Below are positions 13,682 through 16,063 of a DNA stretch of 16,063 nucleotides, one piece after another. The position numbers and the translations under genes are program-made. Position 1 is the stretch's first letter. Each line of letters begins with the position of its first letter. The DNA is taken from positions 1-16,063 of the forward strand of contig JAISPY010000157.1 of NCBI GenBank assembly GCA_031274565.1, given 5' to 3'. Origin of the DNA: Treponema sp. (GTDB taxonomy: Bacteria; Spirochaetota; Spirochaetia; Treponematales; Breznakiellaceae). Below the pieces are notes generated by a model. That model was not told where the DNA came from, did no database searches, and saw nothing but the letters and a program-made list of their open reading frames with translations.

Positions 13682-15649
13682 ATGAATCATACACTACGGT
13701 TTATCTTAGGTTCTCATTATCATATTCCCGCTGGAGCGGGGGATGATGAATTCGAAGAAGCCTATAAAACGAATTTGAAACCCTTTGTTTCGACCTTATA
13801 TAAATACCCCGCAATCCAGGCGACCCTGCATTATTCCGGAGTTTTGCTGTATTGGCTCGAGAAGGCCCATCCTGAATTCTTCATGCTCTTGGAAGACCTG
13901 GTTTCCCGAAAACAGGTAGAATTACTGGGGGGTGGTTTCTATGAACCGCTGATGCCCCTCTTGCCCCTTTCGGATAAAATAGGACAGATTGAACTGCTTA
14001 CCACCTATCTCCGTAAACAATTCGGTAAGCGGCCCCAGGGGTGCAGGTTGCCCGCCCTGGCCTGGGAACCGCATATAGTCAGCCCGTTGAGTACTTGCGG
14101 GATGGGTTATACGTTTCTGGAGGAGCGGCAATTTAACCTCGCGGGGGTATCCCCAGGGGCAATCGGTCCCTGTATCACCGAGGATCAGGGCAAGCTGATC
14201 ACGGTTTTTCCGGTTTCAAACCGGCTCAACGAGGCATTTGCCCGGAAAAGGGCTTCCCTGGTGTTAGAGGATCTGGTCCAGAAGATGCTTTTTGAACCGG
14301 AGGCGACCATTCCCGGACCAGGTCATCGGGCGCTTCCGCTTTTTCCTATGGGAGGAGAGGGGATCGTTTGTGTTTTTCCCGAACAGATCTTTACTGAAAA
14401 CGGTCCTTCAGAAGCGGCGGAACTGAAGTTCCACCGTTTTTTTGAGGATCTCTCCTCTTTTGAGACCCGGATTGAGTTTACCAGTCCGGGTAAATTGTTT
14501 AAGGGGCTACGGGGCTTAAAAAAAATATACTTTCCCGTTTCCCAGGAAGCCGGGGGTTTATCCGGGGAACCGGCCGGAACCAGTGGGGTCCAGCAATGCT
14601 TAATCGACTATCCTGAAGCAAACCATATCTATGCCAAGATGATGTTTACCCATGTATTGATCAACCAGCTTAGGGGGGATAAATCACGCAAACGTATCGC
14701 CCGGGAGGAACTCTGGAAGGCCCAAGGGCTTGACGCCTTTTGTCCGGGGGCCTATGGAGGGGTATGCCGTCATTCCATCCGCAAGGTCGCCTACAAAGCC
14801 CTCTTAGCCGCGGAGAAGCTGACCCGGGAACAGGGCAGTTTTATCCCGTCGGTGCTGAATTTTGATTTTGATCTGGACGGGGAAGGGGAGTATCTGTTCA
14901 GGAACGAGTATATCAACTGCTATATCCAGCTTGAAGGGGCCGCGGTTTTTGAGCTGGATTATCTTCCCAAGGTCTGGAATTATCTGGATACCTTCAGCGA
15001 AGGATCGAGGCGGACCGGTTTTGCGGATCATCTGGTTTCCCCGGAACTCACCTTTCAAGACGCCCTGGCAGGGGCTTTACAGGGTCCCCAGGACCGGTTT
15101 AGCCATCGCTATTGCGGGGCCGAGCGGTTTGAACTGGTACGCATGGATAAGGAGCATGAGCAGGTCCATTTCCGGCTGCCCGTGCAGGCAGGGCTGCCTT
15201 ATGGGAATGTGGAAATAGAAAAAAGCTACCAGGTGAAAAAAGACGCCCTCCGGGTGCGCTATGTCCTTACCAATCGGGGGACCCAGACGGAAACCGCGCT
15301 GTTTATCCCCAGTCTAGACCTTTCCTTTCCAGGAGAGGGGGAATCCTTTGTGCGCCTGGCGCCCGCGCGGTCAGAGGACGCCACAGGAGCAAAAGAAAAA
15401 AAAACGGAAGGGATGCTTATGACCGGTGTAGGGGAGCTTACCTTTCAGGACCTCAAGAACGAGGTGTTCATTACCCTGCGTTCTGACCAGCCCTTTGACG
15501 CATGGATCATGCCTATCCGTACCTGCTGCCGGGTCCAGGGGGTTCTCAGGCGGATGTACCAATCCACCTGTATCATGCCTATAAAACCGGTGCGTATCGA
15601 ACCGGGGAAACGGTTTGAAACGGAAGTATGCCTGACGATTTGCGGCTGA
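13682..15649 (+). CDS. GH57 4-alpha-glucanotransferase-like protein, catalytic residues lost
   Basis: The 655-residue product aligns by eye along its length with GH57 4-alpha-glucanotransferases (about 660 residues), enzymes that rearrange alpha-1,4-glucans. Visible blocks are: N-terminal SHYHIPAGA (11-19, both metal/substrate-type His kept); FEEAYKTNLKPF (24-35); HYSGVLLYWLE (50-60); GGGFYEPLMP (83-92); GYTFLEERQF near 142; DYPEANHIYAKMM (309-321); and DUF1926-type C-terminal strands (NFDFDLDGEGEYLF, YLPKVWNYLDTF). The nucleophile motif (W-L-T-E-R-V-W-Q-P-E) reads RLPALAWEPH, putting Ala125 at the Glu. The acid/base motif (F-H-D-D-G-E) reads FPMGGE, putting Gly224 at the Asp. DAYWHG reads DAFCPG. 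A pseudoenzyme or a glycan-binding protein is likely. AGGAAA at 13675-13680 supports the start. No signal peptide is evident. Confidence 0.85.
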   Translation: MNHTLRFILGSHYHIPAGAGDDEFEEAYKTNLKPFVSTLYKYPAIQATLHYSGVLLYWLEKAHPEFFMLLEDLVSRKQVELLGGGFYEPLMPLLPLSDKIGQIELLTTYLRKQFGKRPQGCRLPALAWEPHIVSPLSTCGMGYTFLEERQFNLAGVSPGAIGPCITEDQGKLITVFPVSNRLNEAFARKRASLVLEDLVQKMLFEPEATIPGPGHRALPLFPMGGEGIVCVFPEQIFTENGPSEAAELKFHRFFEDLSSFETRIEFTSPGKLFKGLRGLKKIYFPVSQEAGGLSGEPAGTSGVQQCLIDYPEANHIYAKMMFTHVLINQLRGDKSRKRIAREELWKAQGLDAFCPGAYGGVCRHSIRKVAYKALLAAEKLTREQGSFIPSVLNFDFDLDGEGEYLFRNEYINCYIQLEGAAVFELDYLPKVWNYLDTFSEGSRRTGFADHLVSPELTFQDALAGALQGPQDRFSHRYCGAERFELVRMDKEHEQVHFRLPVQAGLPYGNVEIEKSYQVKKDALRVRYVLTNRGTQTETALFIPSLDLSFPGEGESFVRLAPARSEDATGAKEKKTEGMLMTGVGELTFQDLKNEVFITLRSDQPFDAWIMPIRTCCRVQGVLRRMYQSTCIMPIKPVRIEPGKRFETEVCLTICG

Positions 15650-15673
15650 ACCCTGGGGCATCGAGAGCGTGCG

Positions 15674-15723
15674 GCAGGCCGTTCCTACGGAACGAGCCGG
15701 ACCGGGGGCGGCCTGGGGCCTAT
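15674..15723. repeat. Hairpin repeat, copy B (pair with 7159-7208)
   Basis: This copy matches 7159-7208 at 44 of 50 positions. The inner stem CGTTCC/GGAACG and outer arms CAGGCCG/CGGCCTG are preserved, and one change lies in the inner loop (TAC against TGC). It begins 25 bases after the GH57-like stop and is followed by TATTCTTTTTAGC, so this copy might also act as a terminator. Copy A has no such T-run. Confidence 0.65.
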
Positions 15724-15820
15724 TCTTTTTAGCGGGGGGACCAGTCCCAGATGCGTTTACTTAGGAATAAGCGATCTGAACAGCGCCGGGATTCGTTTTC
15801 TCTTGGAATGAGCGCAAAAC

Positions 15821-15836
15821 GGCGCTACCTCATGGA
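15821..15836 (+). repeat. Shared intergenic block GGCGCTNCCTCATGGA, copy B
   Basis: It matches 7340-7355 at 15 of 16 positions. It follows the hairpin repeat and the ATGCGTTTA string (15751-15759) in the same order as in the 7034-7365 gap, although spacings differ. Confidence 0.45.
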
Positions 15837-15841
15837 TTGTT

Positions 15842-15952
15842 TCAAGCAGGTTTATGGCTATGATATTTTTCCATGCTTGTACAGTAAACGCCTATAGGGA
15901 TATTTCCGTCTTCAAGAATGATTAATTCGACCGTCTCGTTAGGTGACGAGGG
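15842..15952 (-). pseudogene. Possible gene remnant, unidentified
   Basis: On the minus strand an open stretch of about 36 codons reads like protein (TVELIILEDGNIPIGVYC, then MEKYHSHKPA and a TGA stop). It lies between the PIN gene's stop and the GH57 side, in a different frame from the PIN gene. An in-frame TGA at 15955-15953 closes its upstream end and no good start codon or ribosome site precedes most of it. It could be a decayed gene tail or chance. No family was recognised. Confidence 0.2.
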
Positions 15953-15954
15953 TC
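15929..15954 (-). terminator. Hairpin downstream of the PIN toxin gene
   Basis: GACC (15929-15932) and CTCGT (15935-15939) pair with ACGAG (15946-15950) and GGTC (15951-15954) around a TAGGTG loop with a two-base bulge. It lies nine bases beyond the PIN stop on the minus strand. Only a broken T-rich stretch (AATTAATCATTCTT) follows, so termination would be weak. Confidence 0.35.
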
Positions 15955-15963
15955 ATTTTCAAT

Positions 15964-16063
15964 TTATTTGAATGGATTTTTTATTTCCACTCCTCTAATA
16001 ATTTGCCCGTCATTTAAATCTTCCGACAATAGTACTGAACATTTAGCATATTCGGCAGCAGCT
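15964..16063 (-). CDS. PIN-domain (VapC-like) toxin, C-terminal part
   Basis: The minus strand enters at the right edge in frame and ends at TAA (15966-15964), giving 32 visible residues. The tail reads EYAKCSVLLSEDLNDGQ, then IIRGVEIKNPFK. The S-E-D-L-N/Q-x-G-Q signature, followed by a hydrophobic strand and N-P-F at the terminus, is characteristic of PIN-domain toxins. The Asp in SEDL is one of the acidic residues that coordinate the metal for RNA cleavage. The cognate antitoxin should lie upstream, to the right of the window. This module is separate from the left-edge antitoxin, which points the other way out of the window. The visible part looks intact. Confidence 0.85.
   Translation of the reverse strand, partial: AAAEYAKCSVLLSEDLNDGQIIRGVEIKNPFK

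Larger units (their letters stand above)
15650..15963. other. Gap between the GH57-like gene and the PIN toxin gene
   Basis: This 314-bp gap holds the second hairpin repeat, the short blocks shared with 7299-7355, and a hairpin near 15929. It also contains a short minus-strand coding-like stretch (15842-15952), described separately. Base composition shifts from GC-rich to AT-rich at about 15830, which may mark the border of the toxin-antitoxin module. Confidence 0.5.

Noticed and set aside
1..16063. CRISPR array, tRNA or rRNA genes
   Set aside because: No regularly spaced direct repeats, no tRNA-like T-arm plus acceptor pattern, and no rRNA-like conserved sequence were seen on either strand.

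Overview
The window looks like chromosomal DNA of a treponeme-type spirochaete. The basis is gene content recognised by eye: uvrA followed by a large LptD/OstA-like outer-membrane protein, a compact Rnf-type operon headed by a membrane protein I do not recognise, and a GH57-like protein with a spirochaetal flavour. The body is GC-rich. The two ends are AT-richer and each carries a truncated minus-strand gene of a toxin-antitoxin system. The genus is an inference and no database was searched.

Layout. Bases 1-92 (minus) hold the N-terminus of a ribbon-helix-helix antitoxin, with a near-perfect promoter and a repeated operator-like motif. uvrA (326-3166) encodes the nucleotide-excision-repair damage sensor. 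A 327-bp gap follows with three consecutive hairpins. Next is a 1,179-residue LptD/OstA-like protein (3494-7033) with a SAP-like motif near its N-terminus. A 332-bp gap then holds a hairpin repeat, A-tract repeats and a C-rich hairpin. From 7366 to 13588 seven plus-strand genes are tightly packed: a DUF212 'divergent PAP2' membrane phosphatase, a 525-residue membrane protein of unknown function, then Rnf-like subunits C, D, G, E and A, almost all joined by 1-4 base overlaps or direct abutment. A GH57 glucanotransferase-like gene follows (13682-15649). Then comes a second copy of the hairpin repeat, and finally the C-terminus of a PIN-domain (VapC-like) toxin on the minus strand at the right edge.

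The most interesting system is the Rnf-like operon. Fold and gene order are Rnf (C-D-G-E-A), but nearly every canonical cofactor site is altered. RnfC keeps both [4Fe-4S] motifs but has lost the glycine-rich and ECEP-type NADH/FMN signatures. RnfD has Ser where the flavinylated Thr is expected. RnfG ends before the S/T-G-A-T flavinylation motif. RnfE and RnfA each lack the first Cys of the pair expected to hold the intramembrane [2Fe-2S] cluster. No rnfB follows. The adjacent GH57-like protein has also lost both catalytic acids. The window may therefore encode a cofactor-depleted Rnf derivative with an extra membrane subunit, next to a GH57 pseudoenzyme. All statements about missing residues come from manual alignment to remembered family motifs.
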